A DNA stretch of 64,000 nucleotides from Oscillospiraceae bacterium (GCA_017396665.1 JAFQLH010000037.1:1-64000); one strand, 5' to 3'; positions 16,860-27,482 are shown, counted from the stretch's first letter. Notes: generated by a model from the sequence alone, not told the origin. Numbers and translations are program-made.

Positions 16860-18686
16860 ATGGAAAGATTCTTTACAGGCGCTATTGCCATGGAAGAAGC
16901 TGTAGAGCAGGTTGCAAAATTTGATATTTTCAACGTGTTCATGCTTCTCGGCGGTCTGGCATTCTTCCTTTACGGAATGAAGGTCATGGGCGACACGCTC
17001 GAAAAGGCAGCGGGCAGCAAGCTCCAGTCAATCCTCGCAAGTCTTACCTCAAACGCCTTCAAGGGCTTTATGCTCGGTCTTCTGGTAACGGCTGTTATTC
17101 AGTCATCCTCTGCTACAACTGTAATGGTTGTCGGCTTCGTTAACTCAGGAATTATGTCGCTTCACCAGTCGGTCGGAGTAATTATGGGTGCAAACCTTGG
17201 TACTTCGGTAACCTCGTGGCTTCTTTCTCTGACAGGTATTGAAGGTGATGCATTCTGGGTTCAGATATGCAAGCCTGCAAACTTTACTCCTGTTCTTGCG
17301 TTTATCGGAATTATAATAATCATGTTCTCCAAAAACGAAAAGAAGAAGGACATTGCTCTTATCCTCATCGGATTTGCTGTTCTGATGTTCGGTATGGAAA
17401 CTATGTCGGGTGCTGTTGACCCGCTTACTGAATCAGAAGACTTCAAGAAGGTTCTTCTTCTCTTCTCTAACCCTATCCTCGGTCTTATCGTTGGTACGGT
17501 ATTTACAGCAATTGTTCAGTCATCGTCGGCATCTGTTGGTATTCTCCAGGCGCTCACTCTTACCGGTACTGTAACCTACGGAACTGCTATTCCTATTGTT
17601 ATGGGACAAAACATCGGTACCTGTGTTTCTGCAATGATTTCTTCAATCGGTGCAGGAAAGAACGCTAAGAGAGCTGCTGTTATCCACCTGAGCTTTAATG
17701 TCATCAGTGCTACAATTCTTCTTTCAGCTTACTGGATTCTCGAGATGGTTGTCGGATTTGCGTTCGTTGAAATGGCTGCAACCCCGCTCGGTATCGCTGT
17801 TGTTCATACAGTATTCAAGCTTCTTGCTCTTGCTCTCCTTATGCCGTTCTCAAGAAAGCTCGAAAAGCTCGCTTGTGTTATTGTCAAGGATTCTGACGAA
17901 GAAACAAGACGTGACGAAGAATTCAAGATTCTCGATGACCGTTTCCTCAACACACCTTCATTCGCTGTTGAACAGTCAAAGGTTCTCACAATTCAAATGG
18001 CTCAGATTACAAAGGCTGCTATGCTCAGTGCTGTAAGCATGACAAGCAATTACAGCGAGACACTTGACAAGGAAATTCACGACGCTGAAACAAAGGTCGA
18101 TGAGTACGAGGACAAGATTGGCACATACCTTGTAAAGATTTCCGAAAAGAATCTCTCGATTGAGGACAGCCAGAATGTATCTACTCTTCTCCACTGCATC
18201 GGCGACTTTGAAAGAATTTCAGACCATGCTACAAACATCGTAAAGGCATCCAAGGAAATGCACGACAAGAACATCGTGTTCTCAGATAACGCTCAGAATG
18301 AAATGAGAGTAATCTCTGACGCTGTTGCAGAAATTCTCAATCTTACCGTTGAGGCGTTCGCTGACGGAAATATGGATTCTGCACACAGAGTTGAACCGCT
18401 TGAAGAGGTTATTGACCACCTCAAGTCAAAGCTCAAGAAGCGTCATATTGCAAGACTTCAGGACGGCGACTGCACAATCAAGCTCGGCTTTGTATTTGCT
18501 GACTTCCTTACAAACTTAGAGCGTGTATCTGACCACTGCTCGAATATTGCAGGCTGCATAATTGATATGTCTTCCGGTAATCTCAACATTCACGAATCAC
18601 TTCGTGAGACAAGACTTGAGAGCCCTGCATACAAAGTTATGTACAACGAGTACTCTGAAAAGTACAGACTTCCTGCTAATGCATAA
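16860..18686 (+). CDS. Na+/phosphate cotransporter with PhoU-like tail
   Basis: A 608-aa membrane protein of the NptA/YjbB family. Two inverted Na/Pi repeats each carry the QSSSA motif (QSSSATTVMVVGFVN and QSSSASVGILQALT). About 200 C-terminal residues form a PhoU-like helical domain (SEKNLSIEDSQNV ... GDFERISDHATNI, repeated as FADFLTNLERVSDHCSNI). It imports phosphate, or in some relatives exports it, using the sodium gradient. I chose the ATG at 16860 with AAAGGA 12 bases upstream; earlier in-frame ATGs add residues before the membrane domain and lack a ribosome site. A monocistronic transcript is likely. Confidence 0.88.
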   Translation: MERFFTGAIAMEEAVEQVAKFDIFNVFMLLGGLAFFLYGMKVMGDTLEKAAGSKLQSILASLTSNAFKGFMLGLLVTAVIQSSSATTVMVVGFVNSGIMSLHQSVGVIMGANLGTSVTSWLLSLTGIEGDAFWVQICKPANFTPVLAFIGIIIIMFSKNEKKKDIALILIGFAVLMFGMETMSGAVDPLTESEDFKKVLLLFSNPILGLIVGTVFTAIVQSSSASVGILQALTLTGTVTYGTAIPIVMGQNIGTCVSAMISSIGAGKNAKRAAVIHLSFNVISATILLSAYWILEMVVGFAFVEMAATPLGIAVVHTVFKLLALALLMPFSRKLEKLACVIVKDSDEETRRDEEFKILDDRFLNTPSFAVEQSKVLTIQMAQITKAAMLSAVSMTSNYSETLDKEIHDAETKVDEYEDKIGTYLVKISEKNLSIEDSQNVSTLLHCIGDFERISDHATNIVKASKEMHDKNIVFSDNAQNEMRVISDAVAEILNLTVEAFADGNMDSAHRVEPLEEVIDHLKSKLKKRHIARLQDGDCTIKLGFVFADFLTNLERVSDHCSNIAGCIIDMSSGNLNIHESLRETRLESPAYKVMYNEYSEKYRLPANA

Positions 18687-18697
18687 AGCTATATTAC

Positions 18698-18736
18698 AAA
18701 AAGGTCCGCAGAGATATTTCTCTGCGGACCTTTTTT
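18698..18736. terminator. bidirectional terminator
   Basis: A 12-bp stem (GGTCCGCAGAGA / TCTCTGCGGACC) flanked by an A-run and a T-run. It ends both the Na/Pi gene (plus) and the V-type ATPase operon (minus, last stop at 18770). Confidence 0.9.
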
Positions 18737-18769
18737 ATTTACGGGTACATTTATACAAGCTTTAAGTCT

Positions 18770-19405
18770 TTACTGAAGCTGCTGTTTTTTCGCCTTGTAG
18801 GACTTTTGAGCCTTTATTACCTTAAGACGTGAGAATTCCTCTCTGTCCTTTTCGTCGAGGGCGTTTGTGATGAATTTTACAGTTTCCTCGCTGTTTGGAA
18901 TAATGATATTCTTGAGTGCGTTTGCACGGCGCTGTGTTTTTCTTATTGCAACAGCAAGTCTGTAGATACTGTTTTCAACCTGCGCAAGCACAACGGTTAT
19001 TTCCTTAACCTTATTGAATGCGATATACGCCTTGTCGAGCTGGGTGTTTGTCTGCATAAATCCGTATCTGATTTTGCTGTCATGCTTGTTCATAGTGATT
19101 CTCGGAAGCTCTACACCCATAACGCTCTTGACTGTAACGCTGATGCTTTCCTCGACGGGAATATTATCAGCGATAGGCGAGATTATGCCCATTGTGATAT
19201 TGGCAAGCTGGAGTGCCGAATATGCCACCTGATAGGTTTCCTCAATTGAACCTCTGAGGCTTTTTGCCTCGTCGGTAAGGAGCATCATTTCTCTTATGAG
19301 GATATTACGCTTTCTGTCCAAAAGCTCGTAGCCAAGCTTTGCTAAAGCGAGTGTTTTCTTTGTGCTTATGAGGTTTCCCTTTGTTGCAAAAATCTGCGTA
19401 GCCAT
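18770..19405 (-). CDS. ntpD: V-type ATPase subunit D
   Basis: Central-stalk subunit D, 211 aa, made of long N- and C-terminal helices that form the rotor coiled coil inside the A3B3 head. The family start (LISTKKTLALAKLGYELLDRKRNIL) and the C-terminal RRANALKNIIIP motif are clear. I chose the ATG at 19405, 8 bases after AGGAGG; an in-frame GTG at 19414 overlaps that ribosome site. It is the last gene of the operon and is followed by a strong terminator. Confidence 0.94.
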   Translation of the reverse strand: MATQIFATKGNLISTKKTLALAKLGYELLDRKRNILIREMMLLTDEAKSLRGSIEETYQVAYSALQLANITMGIISPIADNIPVEESISVTVKSVMGVELPRITMNKHDSKIRYGFMQTNTQLDKAYIAFNKVKEITVVLAQVENSIYRLAVAIRKTQRRANALKNIIIPNSEETVKFITNALDEKDREEFSRLKVIKAQKSYKAKKQQLQ

Positions 19406-19437
19406 ATTCGTCACCTCCTTAGAGTATAATTCTTAAT

Positions 19438-20838
19438 TTACAGCGAAAACCTTTCCTTTGCCTTTTGCTCGTCATAGAAGCGTGAGATATGCTCCTCGTC
19501 GATTCTGTCGAGCTCTGATTTAGGGAGCGTTGACAGGAGCGACCAGCCGAGGTCGAGGGTTTCATCAATAGTTCTGTTTTCGTCAAACGACTGTGTGAGG
19601 AAATGCTTTTCAAACAGCTCGCCGAACTTCAGGTAGCTCTTGTCGCCTGCTGAAAGCTCTTCCTCGCCGATAACTGAAGCTAACGCTCTTGCGTCCTGCA
19701 CCTTTGCATAGGAAGCGAAAAGCTGATTTGACACACTTGAGTGGTCTTCTCTTGTATAGCCCTCGCCTATTCCGTCTTTCATAAGTCTTGAGAGTGACGG
19801 AAGCACCGACACAGGCGGATAGATACCTGTCTGGTCAAGGCCTCTGTCGAGAACAATCTGTCCTTCTGTGATATATCCCGTAAGGTCAGGGACAGGGTGA
19901 GTGATATCGTCATTAGGCATTGTGAGGATAGGAATCTGTGTAACAGAGCCCTGCTTCCCTTCCACTATACCTGCTCTTTCGTAAAGCGAGGCGAGGTCTG
20001 AATAGAGGTATCCCGGATAGCCCTTTCTTCCCGGAATTTCGCCCTTTGATGAGGAGAACTCTCTGAGTGCTTCGGCATACGAGGTTATATCCGTGAGTAT
20101 AACGAGGATATGCATATTATGCTCAAATGCGAGATACTCCGCTGCTGTGAGGGCACAGCGTGGTGTAAGTATTCTCTCTATAATCGGGTCATTTGAGAGA
20201 TTTAAGAACATTACTACTCTCTGGAGCACGCCTGTTTCCTCAAAGCTTCTTCTGAAATACTCCGCAACGTCATTCTGCACGCCCATTGCACCGAAGACCA
20301 CAGCAAACTCCTGTCCGTTTTCCTCGGCAATTCTTGCCTGTCTTACAATCTGTACGGCAAGCTTGTTGTGGGAAAGACCTGAGCCGGAGAAGATAGGGAG
20401 CTTCTGACCTCTGATGAGGGTAACGAGAGCGTCGATTGACGAGATACCCGTATTGATATAGTTTCTCGGATATGTTCTGTGGACAGGGTTGAGCGGCTTT
20501 CCGTTTATGTCGGCAAACTTATGCGGAAAGATTTCGCCGAGTCCGTCGATTGGTCTGCCGGAGCCGGAGAACACTCTGCCGAGCATTTCGGTAGAGAGTG
20601 CGAGCTCCATAGGTCTGCCCCTAAACTGCGTTTCGGTATTTGTGAGTGAGAGTCCCTTTGTTCCCTCAAACACCTGGAGAACGGCTTTATCGCCCGACAG
20701 CTCAACAACTCTTGCAAGTCTTTGCGTACCGTCTGCGAGCTTTATTTTTGCAATTTCGTCATAGCTTATTCCCGACACCTTGTCGAGCATAACAAGCGGG
20801 CCGTTTATTTCGCTCAGCCCAATGTATTTGATTGCCAT
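19438..20838 (-). CDS. ntpB: V-type ATPase subunit B
   Basis: Non-catalytic nucleotide-binding-fold subunit of the A3B3 head, 466 aa, usual length. It has the N-terminal beta barrel, the degenerate P-loop region ([14 protein letters not shown] instead of GxxxxGKT) expected for B subunits, and the [22 protein letters not shown] motif. It is located 23 bases downstream of subunit A. Confidence 0.96.
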   Translation of the reverse strand: MAIKYIGLSEINGPLVMLDKVSGISYDEIAKIKLADGTQRLARVVELSGDKAVLQVFEGTKGLSLTNTETQFRGRPMELALSTEMLGRVFSGSGRPIDGLGEIFPHKFADINGKPLNPVHRTYPRNYINTGISSIDALVTLIRGQKLPIFSGSGLSHNKLAVQIVRQARIAEENGQEFAVVFGAMGVQNDVAEYFRRSFEETGVLQRVVMFLNLSNDPIIERILTPRCALTAAEYLAFEHNMHILVILTDITSYAEALREFSSSKGEIPGRKGYPGYLYSDLASLYERAGIVEGKQGSVTQIPILTMPNDDITHPVPDLTGYITEGQIVLDRGLDQTGIYPPVSVLPSLSRLMKDGIGEGYTREDHSSVSNQLFASYAKVQDARALASVIGEEELSAGDKSYLKFGELFEKHFLTQSFDENRTIDETLDLGWSLLSTLPKSELDRIDEEHISRFYDEQKAKERFSL

Positions 20839-20861
20839 ATCGAAAACTCCAATCCTTCTGA

Positions 20862-22625
20862 TTACGCCTTTTCCGCTAAGGAAACAAGCTTTTCAAAGTC
20901 GGCAGTCATATCTGCCTCATAGTCCTCAAACATTGAGGGCTTATCATTTGGTATATCATACTTGACCTTAATGAGCTTTTCAAACCAGCCTGTTTCTATG
21001 ATACTGCTCATAGGCACGCCCTTTGAAAGTGCGTTCTTTGACTTTTTAAAAAGCGACAGGATAGCCTTCATCATAAGGTACTGCTTATTAAGCGGTACAT
21101 AGGTATCGTCCTTATGGTATGCGTTCTGCTGAAGGAAGCCTACTCTTACGACTCTGGCGGTTTCAATGAGAATCTTCTGGTCGTCGGGGAGGACATCCGA
21201 GCCCATAAGCTTTACGATTTCCATAAGGTTTGTTTCCTCGTGGAGAATGTTTGAGATACCTTGTCTTAGCTTCATAAAGTCGGGAGCTACATTCTCGTTA
21301 TAATACTGCGAGAGGTCATCGGAATACTCCGAGTAGCTCATTGTCCAGTTGATAGCGGGGTAATGTCTTGCGTATGCGAGCGACTTGTCGAGTGCCCAGA
21401 AGCATCTTACAAAGCGCTTTGTATTCTGTGTTACAGGCTCAGAGAAGTCAGAGCCCTGCGGTGAAACGGCGCCGATTATTGTTACAGAGCCTTCGCTTCC
21501 GCCTAAGGTATTCACATAGCCTGCTCTTTCGTAGAACTCGGAGAGTCTTGACGGCAGGTATGCAGGGAAGCCTTCTTCAGCAGGCATTTCCTCAAGTCGT
21601 CCTGAAATCTCTCTGAGTGCTTCTGCCCAACGTGAGGTTGAGTCAGCCATAATAGCTATATGATAGCCCATATCTCTGTAATACTCGGCGAGTGTTATAC
21701 CTGTATAGATTGAAGCTTCTCTTGCTGCAACAGGCATATTCGAGGTATTGGCGATAAGCACGGTTCTGTCGGTAAGAGGTCTTTGAGTTTTAGGGTCGAT
21801 AAGCTCAGAGAACTCCTCTAAAACCTGTGTCATTTCGTTTCCTCTTTCGCCGCAGCCTATATATACGATTATATCAGCATCGCACCATTTTGCGAGCTGG
21901 TGCTGGGTCATAGTCTTACCTGTACCGAAGCCGCCGGGGATAGCCGCAGTTCCGCCCTTTGCGACAGGGACAACGGTATCTATAATTCTCTGGCCTGTGA
22001 TAAGCGGCTTATTTGCTGAAAGTCTTTTAGCGATAGGTCTTGGTGTTCTGATAGGCCATTTCTGGCAGAGTGTCAGAGAAACCTCGTCGCCGTCGCAATC
22101 GAGCTTTGCTACGACGTCGTTGACCTTATACTTTCCGTTTTCAGCGACATAGGTAACAACGCCCTCTTTGATAAACGGAGAGAGCATACATCTATGCTCG
22201 ATAAGCTCGGTTTCGGGGCAGGTAGCATATATCTGACCTGCTCTGAGGGTATCCCCGACCTTTATTTTCATAGTAACGTCGTACAGCTTTTGTGTATCGA
22301 CGGCATCTACCTCTGTTCCGTCCTCGATAAACGCACCTGTTTTCTGACCGAGTGCACGAAGCGGTCTTTCGATTCCGTCGAATATATTTGATATAATGCC
22401 CGGTGCGAGAGTAGCGCTCATCGGTGAGCCTGTTGTTTCGACAGGTTCGCCGACGGTAAGTCCGCTTGTTCCCTCATACACCTGAATGGTTGTACACTCA
22501 GAGGTAACGCCGATTACCTCGCCGATGAGTCTGCGTTTTCCGACATACACCATTTCGAGCATCTGGAAATCCTTTGTGTCACGAACCTTTACGACAGGCC
22601 CGTTGATTGAAAAAATAGTATTCAC
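20862..22625 (-). CDS. ntpA: V-type ATPase catalytic subunit A
   Basis: Catalytic ATP-hydrolysing subunit, 587 aa, with the P-loop [16 protein letters not shown] (about 225-240), the arginine-containing [21 protein letters not shown], and the non-homologous insertion typical of A subunits. I prefer a GTG start at 22625, which gives [14 protein letters not shown] and has GGAG 9 bases upstream; an in-frame TTG at 22640 overlaps that ribosome site. Confidence 0.95.
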   Translation of the reverse strand: MNTIFSINGPVVKVRDTKDFQMLEMVYVGKRRLIGEVIGVTSECTTIQVYEGTSGLTVGEPVETTGSPMSATLAPGIISNIFDGIERPLRALGQKTGAFIEDGTEVDAVDTQKLYDVTMKIKVGDTLRAGQIYATCPETELIEHRCMLSPFIKEGVVTYVAENGKYKVNDVVAKLDCDGDEVSLTLCQKWPIRTPRPIAKRLSANKPLITGQRIIDTVVPVAKGGTAAIPGGFGTGKTMTQHQLAKWCDADIIVYIGCGERGNEMTQVLEEFSELIDPKTQRPLTDRTVLIANTSNMPVAAREASIYTGITLAEYYRDMGYHIAIMADSTSRWAEALREISGRLEEMPAEEGFPAYLPSRLSEFYERAGYVNTLGGSEGSVTIIGAVSPQGSDFSEPVTQNTKRFVRCFWALDKSLAYARHYPAINWTMSYSEYSDDLSQYYNENVAPDFMKLRQGISNILHEETNLMEIVKLMGSDVLPDDQKILIETARVVRVGFLQQNAYHKDDTYVPLNKQYLMMKAILSLFKKSKNALSKGVPMSSIIETGWFEKLIKVKYDIPNDKPSMFEDYEADMTADFEKLVSLAEKA

Positions 22626-22654
22626 TTTTTTATTCTCCAATCTGTTTTAATAAC

Positions 22655-23257
22655 TCAGATAGCTTCAAGTCTGAGCTTTTCTTCGAGGCAGAAGCTTTCC
22701 CTTGCCTCCTCCAGGGCACAGTCGTAGGTCATATCACACATGATATTGTCCTTCTCAAAAAGCACCTTGACACCGCCGAGCTTTATTGACTTATCGGCTG
22801 CTGCTGTATATCCCTTCGGGAGCTTTGAGAGGATTTTCTCTGACAGCTCACAGTCTTTTCTTGAAAGGCGTATTTCGCCCGTTTTGCCTTCATGCTCATT
22901 TGCGATACCAAGACAGATACTCTCAAGCTTTCCTGCGTACTCTTCCTTTTTAGTATACTCTGAAAGTCTTTTCTTAACGTTGTTAAAGAGCTTTTCTATA
23001 AGCGACTCTCTGAGTGCCAAAAGCTCCTTATTTGCCTGAAGCTTTTCACTTGCTCTGAGTCTTATATACTTTTGCTCGATTGCACGCTTTTCATCTTCTA
23101 TTCTGGTGGTTGCTAATGCAAGATATTTATCGCTTGCGCCGAGTACTCTGTCATCTCTTATTTTCTCGGCTTCTCTTATCATTTTTGAAACCTTCTCCGA
23201 GGTTTCCTTAAACACCGTTTTGCTGAACAGCTCAAGCTTTTCAGATGCTTCGGTCAT
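22655..23257 (-). CDS. ntpE: V-type ATPase subunit E
   Basis: Peripheral-stalk subunit E, 200 aa: an N-terminal long charged helix (about 1-95) and a C-terminal globular domain ending GGVKVLFEKDNIMCDMTYDCALEE, matching the family pattern of a GG strand followed by a DxT-x(n)-E segment. With the small coiled-coil subunit at 27114-27419 it should form the stator. AAAGGAG precedes the ATG. Confidence 0.88.
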   Translation of the reverse strand: MTEASEKLELFSKTVFKETSEKVSKMIREAEKIRDDRVLGASDKYLALATTRIEDEKRAIEQKYIRLRASEKLQANKELLALRESLIEKLFNNVKKRLSEYTKKEEYAGKLESICLGIANEHEGKTGEIRLSRKDCELSEKILSKLPKGYTAAADKSIKLGGVKVLFEKDNIMCDMTYDCALEEARESFCLEEKLRLEAI

Positions 23258-23274
23258 CAGGCTTCACTCCTTTT

Positions 23275-23583
23275 TTACAGCTTTATTCCGACTGCCTGCG
23301 CAACATATTTTGATATTGTATCAGAAATATTCGACGTTGCGTGTCTGTCGGGAATTTCGACTATCAGGGGACTTGTACATGACAGCTTGATGCGGTAGAT
23401 ATGGTCATAGCACATATTGACAAGCTCGTGGGTAATAAGCACGATTGCTATATCCTTATCCTGTGAGGCTTTTTCGAGTGCCTCCTCTACTTCCTCTTTT
23501 GTGTGCACGACAACGCCCTCGATGCCTGCAAGTCGCATTCCCATCTGTGTATCGGTATTGTCACTTATGAGAAAGAATTTCAT
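23275..23583 (-). CDS. V-type ATPase subunit F
   Basis: Central-stalk subunit F, 102 aa, a small Rossmann-like protein that binds subunit D. Visible are the opening MKFFLISDNTDTQMGMRLAGIEG, the middle IAIVLITHELV and the C-terminal SPLIVEIPDRH. It is called ntpG in the Enterococcus naming, so no symbol is given. A GGGAGGTG ribosome site precedes the ATG. Confidence 0.92.
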   Translation of the reverse strand: MKFFLISDNTDTQMGMRLAGIEGVVVHTKEEVEEALEKASQDKDIAIVLITHELVNMCYDHIYRIKLSCTSPLIVEIPDRHATSNISDTISKYVAQAVGIKL

Positions 23584-23621
23584 CTGCTGTCACCTCCCTT
23601 TTTGAAAGCTTTTTGTGTGGT

Positions 23622-24056
23622 TTAACCCAGACCGTTGATGATAAGGATAGAGATAAGCAGTCCGTAGAGTGCGATACCCTCACCAAGTACAACGAAGATA
23701 AGTGCCTTAACGAATGACTTAGGGTCTTCTGAAACTGCTCCGATAGCTGCAGATGAGCCGGAGCCTACTGCGATACCTGCACCAACGCAGGAGAGACCTG
23801 TTGCGAGGCCTGCACCCAAGTAGCCGATTCCTGCACCTGTTGAGATAACTGCATCAACTGCTGCCTGTGCTTCAGCGGCGCTTACAATCTGACCGAACGG
23901 GAATATAACAGCGAGCGCCATTACTCCGAAAAATGTACAAAGGTTTGCGATAAACGCTTTCTTAGGGCTCTTACCCTTCTTTACTCTCATAATTGAATAA
24001 ACAAGCGGTGCGCAGAGTAAGGTAACTGCGATAAGCGGTAAAACAAAGATTTCCAT
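23622..24056 (-). CDS. ntpK: V-type ATPase subunit K (rotor ring)
   Basis: Proteolipid rotor subunit, 144 aa, with four predicted membrane helices (about 3-25, 35-55, 73-95, 115-140). The ion-binding Glu lies in the last helix (VVLGEGIALYG). Whether the ring carries Na+ or H+ cannot be decided by eye. I chose the ATG at 24056, 8 bases after GGAGG; a TTG at 24071 overlaps that ribosome site. Confidence 0.93.
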   Translation of the reverse strand: MEIFVLPLIAVTLLCAPLVYSIMRVKKGKSPKKAFIANLCTFFGVMALAVIFPFGQIVSAAEAQAAVDAVISTGAGIGYLGAGLATGLSCVGAGIAVGSGSSAAIGAVSEDPKSFVKALIFVVLGEGIALYGLLISILIINGLG

Positions 24057-24074
24057 AGATTTATCCTCCAAAGT

Positions 24075-26030
24075 TTAATTGTTATCAGTTTTGAGTGTTG
24101 CTCCGACAGGCTCAAACGGTTTTCCGTCGCCCTCATAGAATCTGGAGAACACCTCATAGAACTCAAGTCTTATAATCTGGATTGCAACTATCATTCCCTC
24201 CATTGCCATAACAAAGAGGTTTCCGACAACTGCGACAACAGGCTGTGCCATACCCGTGAACATTTCCATAATCGTCATTACAACGAGCATCATACCTGCG
24301 TGGCAGAGTACAAATCCGCCGACTCTCAGGAATGAGAGGGTATTTGACACATAGCTCAGTACAAACTCGAACATTTCAAAGAAGTTTTCGACGATAAAGT
24401 TTCCTATACCGCCCTCGCCCTCCTCAGATAGCTGCCATCTCTTATACTTCACTGCGATAGAGAAAGGCACTCTGCAGAAGATACACACAAGCGGAATCAC
24501 GATAAGCAGGATAACATAGCCTGCTGTTGTGATGCTTCTGTCTGTGAGCATTCCGAGTACTGCGGCGATTACTGACGAATAGAAGATAAGTCCCGCTATT
24601 CCGTTACAGCCGAAGATTGCTTTTTCGTAGTTTTTCTGTTTAAAGCCGGTTATGATATTGAGTATCATTGATATAAGGATTATTCCTACGCCGATTGCGA
24701 CGGCAGAAATAAGAATGAAGGTTGTCTTATCAAAAATCTCGATAGGCTTTTCGCCCATTCCGATTGCCTCATAGACGGGGTCGAGTGCGTGTTCAAAGCC
24801 GAAGAACGAGCCGAATATAAATCCGAACACCATACTGGAAAAACCGCATCTTGTAAGGAGACCGCCGAATTTATTCTTGAGCTTATATGTCATAAACAGA
24901 CCTGCGAGCAGTATCACAAAGCCTTGTCCCAGGTCGCCGAACATTATACCGAACAGAAGTGTATAGGTGATTGCGACAAACAGCGTCGGATTTATTCCGT
25001 TATAAACGGGAACGCCGTACATTTCGACGAGTGCGGCATACGGTCTTGAGAACCAGCCGTTTTTAAGCTTAGTCGGCGGTGTGAGGTCATTTTCTACATC
25101 AGGCGGGATTACCGCAACTGACACCGACCTTACATCTGAGAACATCTTTTTGAAGCCATCGCTATGGCTCTTCGGGATAAAGCCCTTTATATAGAACTTG
25201 TTATTGATTGTAGCGACGTTCTTTCTAAGGTCAAAGGTATTATTTCTAAATCTTAAAAGCGAATAGATTTTTCGTATCTCGTCGCCTCTGTCCTCTGCAA
25301 TTCTTGAGAGCTCATAGTTTATATCCTCGACTCTCAGCGACAGCTTATTTATTCTGTCCGAGAGGTCTTCAAGCTCATCCTGCGGAGTACCGTGTACAAA
25401 CTCAGGGATAACGACTCTTTCAAAATAGAGCGAATTGAAAATTTCGTCTACGATGACCTTTTCCTTCTGTGTACAGAAATACATTCCCCAATAGAACTGC
25501 TTATCCTTATCAAACGGAACAAAGAAGAAGGTTTCCTCGTAATATCTGAGCTTATCGTAGCTGTCGACAGGCAGCTTTCCGAGTCTGATATGTGCGTGCT
25601 CGCAGTTGAACACCTGCTCAAAGTCCGCATTCATACCCATCATATGCTTGAGCTGTTTTACTGCGGCGCCCTTCTGAGATATTTCCTTATAGCACTCCTG
25701 CCTTTCCTCTACAAGCGTTCCGATTTCGCTCTTGAGGTTATCAAGATACCTTTCAAAGTCCTCAAGCGTTTCAAATCCCGGCTCAGATGGATTTATAGTA
25801 TCGTCGGTTACTACCCCCATACGCTTGCACAGCTCTTCCATATCACGCACAAGAGGTGTATACGGGTTCTTTTCGCTGAGCATTTTAAGCCCGTTGCGAT
25901 GAGAGTCCGCATTCTTTGCCGCGGCAGGCTCCATATGGAAGCAACCGCTTTCGCAGCATCGAAGCAGAGTCTTGTCAAGCTCAGACATAGTTCCGTCTAT
26001 GTTGACAAGCATCATTTTTTCTATTCCCAT
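24075..26030 (-). CDS. ntpI: V-type ATPase subunit I (a-subunit)
   Basis: Large membrane stator subunit, 651 aa. The N-terminal soluble half (about 1-330) is partly coiled coil. The C-terminal half has about seven or eight helices, including the MFGDLGQGFVILL segment and the SNTLSFLRVGGFVLCHAG region that contains the conserved Arg facing the rotor. It forms the ion half-channels. It is located 3 bases upstream of the K-subunit ribosome site region and 20 bases after subunit C. Confidence 0.95.
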   Translation of the reverse strand: MGIEKMMLVNIDGTMSELDKTLLRCCESGCFHMEPAAAKNADSHRNGLKMLSEKNPYTPLVRDMEELCKRMGVVTDDTINPSEPGFETLEDFERYLDNLKSEIGTLVEERQECYKEISQKGAAVKQLKHMMGMNADFEQVFNCEHAHIRLGKLPVDSYDKLRYYEETFFFVPFDKDKQFYWGMYFCTQKEKVIVDEIFNSLYFERVVIPEFVHGTPQDELEDLSDRINKLSLRVEDINYELSRIAEDRGDEIRKIYSLLRFRNNTFDLRKNVATINNKFYIKGFIPKSHSDGFKKMFSDVRSVSVAVIPPDVENDLTPPTKLKNGWFSRPYAALVEMYGVPVYNGINPTLFVAITYTLLFGIMFGDLGQGFVILLAGLFMTYKLKNKFGGLLTRCGFSSMVFGFIFGSFFGFEHALDPVYEAIGMGEKPIEIFDKTTFILISAVAIGVGIILISMILNIITGFKQKNYEKAIFGCNGIAGLIFYSSVIAAVLGMLTDRSITTAGYVILLIVIPLVCIFCRVPFSIAVKYKRWQLSEEGEGGIGNFIVENFFEMFEFVLSYVSNTLSFLRVGGFVLCHAGMMLVVMTIMEMFTGMAQPVVAVVGNLFVMAMEGMIVAIQIIRLEFYEVFSRFYEGDGKPFEPVGATLKTDNN

Positions 26031-26049
26031 GCCCTAAAGCTCCTTTCTG

Positions 26050-27078
26050 TCAATAAGCTATAAGCTCTTCTATTTTTTCGCGGGGCAGCTCATAGCGTAT
26101 TCCCTCGATTATATGAACAATATTCGCAGCCTCTACATCACAAAGCTGTAAAAACGCATAGAACACTGCCGGCATTGACTGAGTTCTGAGCAGCTTTCTT
26201 GCACTGCGAAGATTGATTTTTGCCATTTCAGTTTCGATAAAGTCGCTTCTGTCAAACAGCGTTGCTGCGGCTTTAGAGGTCTTTCTTACATACTCGACCA
26301 TTTCGGTATCCGTTGTACACTCATAGAGCTTTTCCATTTTAGCTTTTCCGAGCTTTGTAAAAGGAAGCTGTTTTGAGCGTATTTCCTCAGAGCCGGCACC
26401 GAAGTACTTTTTCATTCTGTAGGCATTGACGATATTTCTGACATCAAGCTCACTTCGTATTGCAGAGGATATCAGTGTAGCGTCGCTTTTTGAAAGGTCA
26501 TTCTTAACACTTGACATAAGCTTTTTATAGTAATAGGTTCGAAGGATTACCTCGCAGGTGAGGTAATCTGCATTATCACCGAGCGAAGCAATCTGCTCCA
26601 TTGGTTTTTTGTACTGCGTACAGCCAAGCTTACTGCAAAGCTCCTGAAGGCTTGCACACTTTGACAGCTCTACAAAATCGAGCTTTGTATTGTTTATTAA
26701 AAAGGCAGGAAAACCGCTTATAAAGCTTGCTCTTGTTTTTGAGAAAATAGAGTCTATGAGTGACAGAAGCTGCTGTGTCTCGTACTTTAAGCACACGCTG
26801 TTATAAAACTCTGCGTGCCTTAGGTGCTGGAAGTCACGGAGCTTTAAGAACATTTCAAAATTGCTCTTTACTATAAGCTCCTCGAGGTAGCCTCTGTGGA
26901 TTGTATTGACGTTAATTCCCGAAAGCACATCTGAAAAGCGCTTATGCTCCATGAGATACTGTGCAACCTGGGTAACGGTTTTCTTTGACGCTAGGATTCT
27001 ATAGTCCTCCTGCGTCAGCATCCTGCCGTGTATTGCTCGTATTTTTGTTATTGTTGCTCCTGCACTTGCCCTTTCCAA
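26050..27078 (-). CDS. ntpC: V-type ATPase subunit C
   Basis: AC39/V0D-type subunit, 342 aa, that couples the rotor ring to the central stalk. It is all helical with three repeats of the family pattern, such as ITKIRAIHGRML at the N-terminus and RNIVNAYRMKKYFG in the middle. The start must be the TTG at 27078: the first in-frame ATG would cut into the first repeat, and an in-frame TGA lies just upstream. The ribosome site is weak (GGTGAAG), which suggests translational coupling to the preceding gene. Confidence 0.9.
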   Translation of the reverse strand: MERASAGATITKIRAIHGRMLTQEDYRILASKKTVTQVAQYLMEHKRFSDVLSGINVNTIHRGYLEELIVKSNFEMFLKLRDFQHLRHAEFYNSVCLKYETQQLLSLIDSIFSKTRASFISGFPAFLINNTKLDFVELSKCASLQELCSKLGCTQYKKPMEQIASLGDNADYLTCEVILRTYYYKKLMSSVKNDLSKSDATLISSAIRSELDVRNIVNAYRMKKYFGAGSEEIRSKQLPFTKLGKAKMEKLYECTTDTEMVEYVRKTSKAAATLFDRSDFIETEMAKINLRSARKLLRTQSMPAVFYAFLQLCDVEAANIVHIIEGIRYELPREKIEELIAY

Positions 27079-27113
27079 ACTACTTCACCGCCCTTTTCAA
27101 GCCTTATCTAAAG

Positions 27114-27419
27114 CTAGCCTATTATAGAATCTGCGATTTTCTTTTCCCACGCCCCGCAGTTTTCTTCAAACACGCTTATGAGTTCCTTCCGTGCCTGCTG
27201 CGACTTTTCGTCAAGCTCCTTCTTATCGGTTGCATACGCCTGCTCCTGCTCCTTTTCAAAGGCAGAAATCTTTTCATCGGCGGCACTGTTTATATCATTC
27301 TTCATACTTCTTTCAGTGCTGTCTGCCTCAGCGATTATTTCCTCTCGCTTTGCCTCGCCCTGTGCAAGCATATCGTTTGCCTTCTTGTCTATTTCAAGAA
27401 TTGCAGAGATTATATCCAT
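27114..27419 (-). CDS. V-type ATPase peripheral-stalk coiled-coil subunit (G/H-like)
   Basis: A 101-aa, highly charged, single long helix (IDKKANDMLAQGEAKREEI, then Glu/Lys/Ala-rich heptads), matching the small stator subunit variously called G, H or NtpF that pairs with subunit E. GGGAGGG precedes the ATG. It is first in the operon, giving the order G-C-I-K-F-E-A-B-D. Confidence 0.8.
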   Translation of the reverse strand: MDIISAILEIDKKANDMLAQGEAKREEIIAEADSTERSMKNDINSAADEKISAFEKEQEQAYATDKKELDEKSQQARKELISVFEENCGAWEKKIADSIIG

Positions 27420-27482
27420 GTTGTTTTCCCTCCCGGAAAATCATATTCCATCACGCAAATCTGCGTAAATACACCTAGTGTT

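Noticed and set aside
25392..26063. Plus-strand open frame of 223 codons
   Set aside because: It is antisense to V-type ATPase subunit I, whose motifs are clear.
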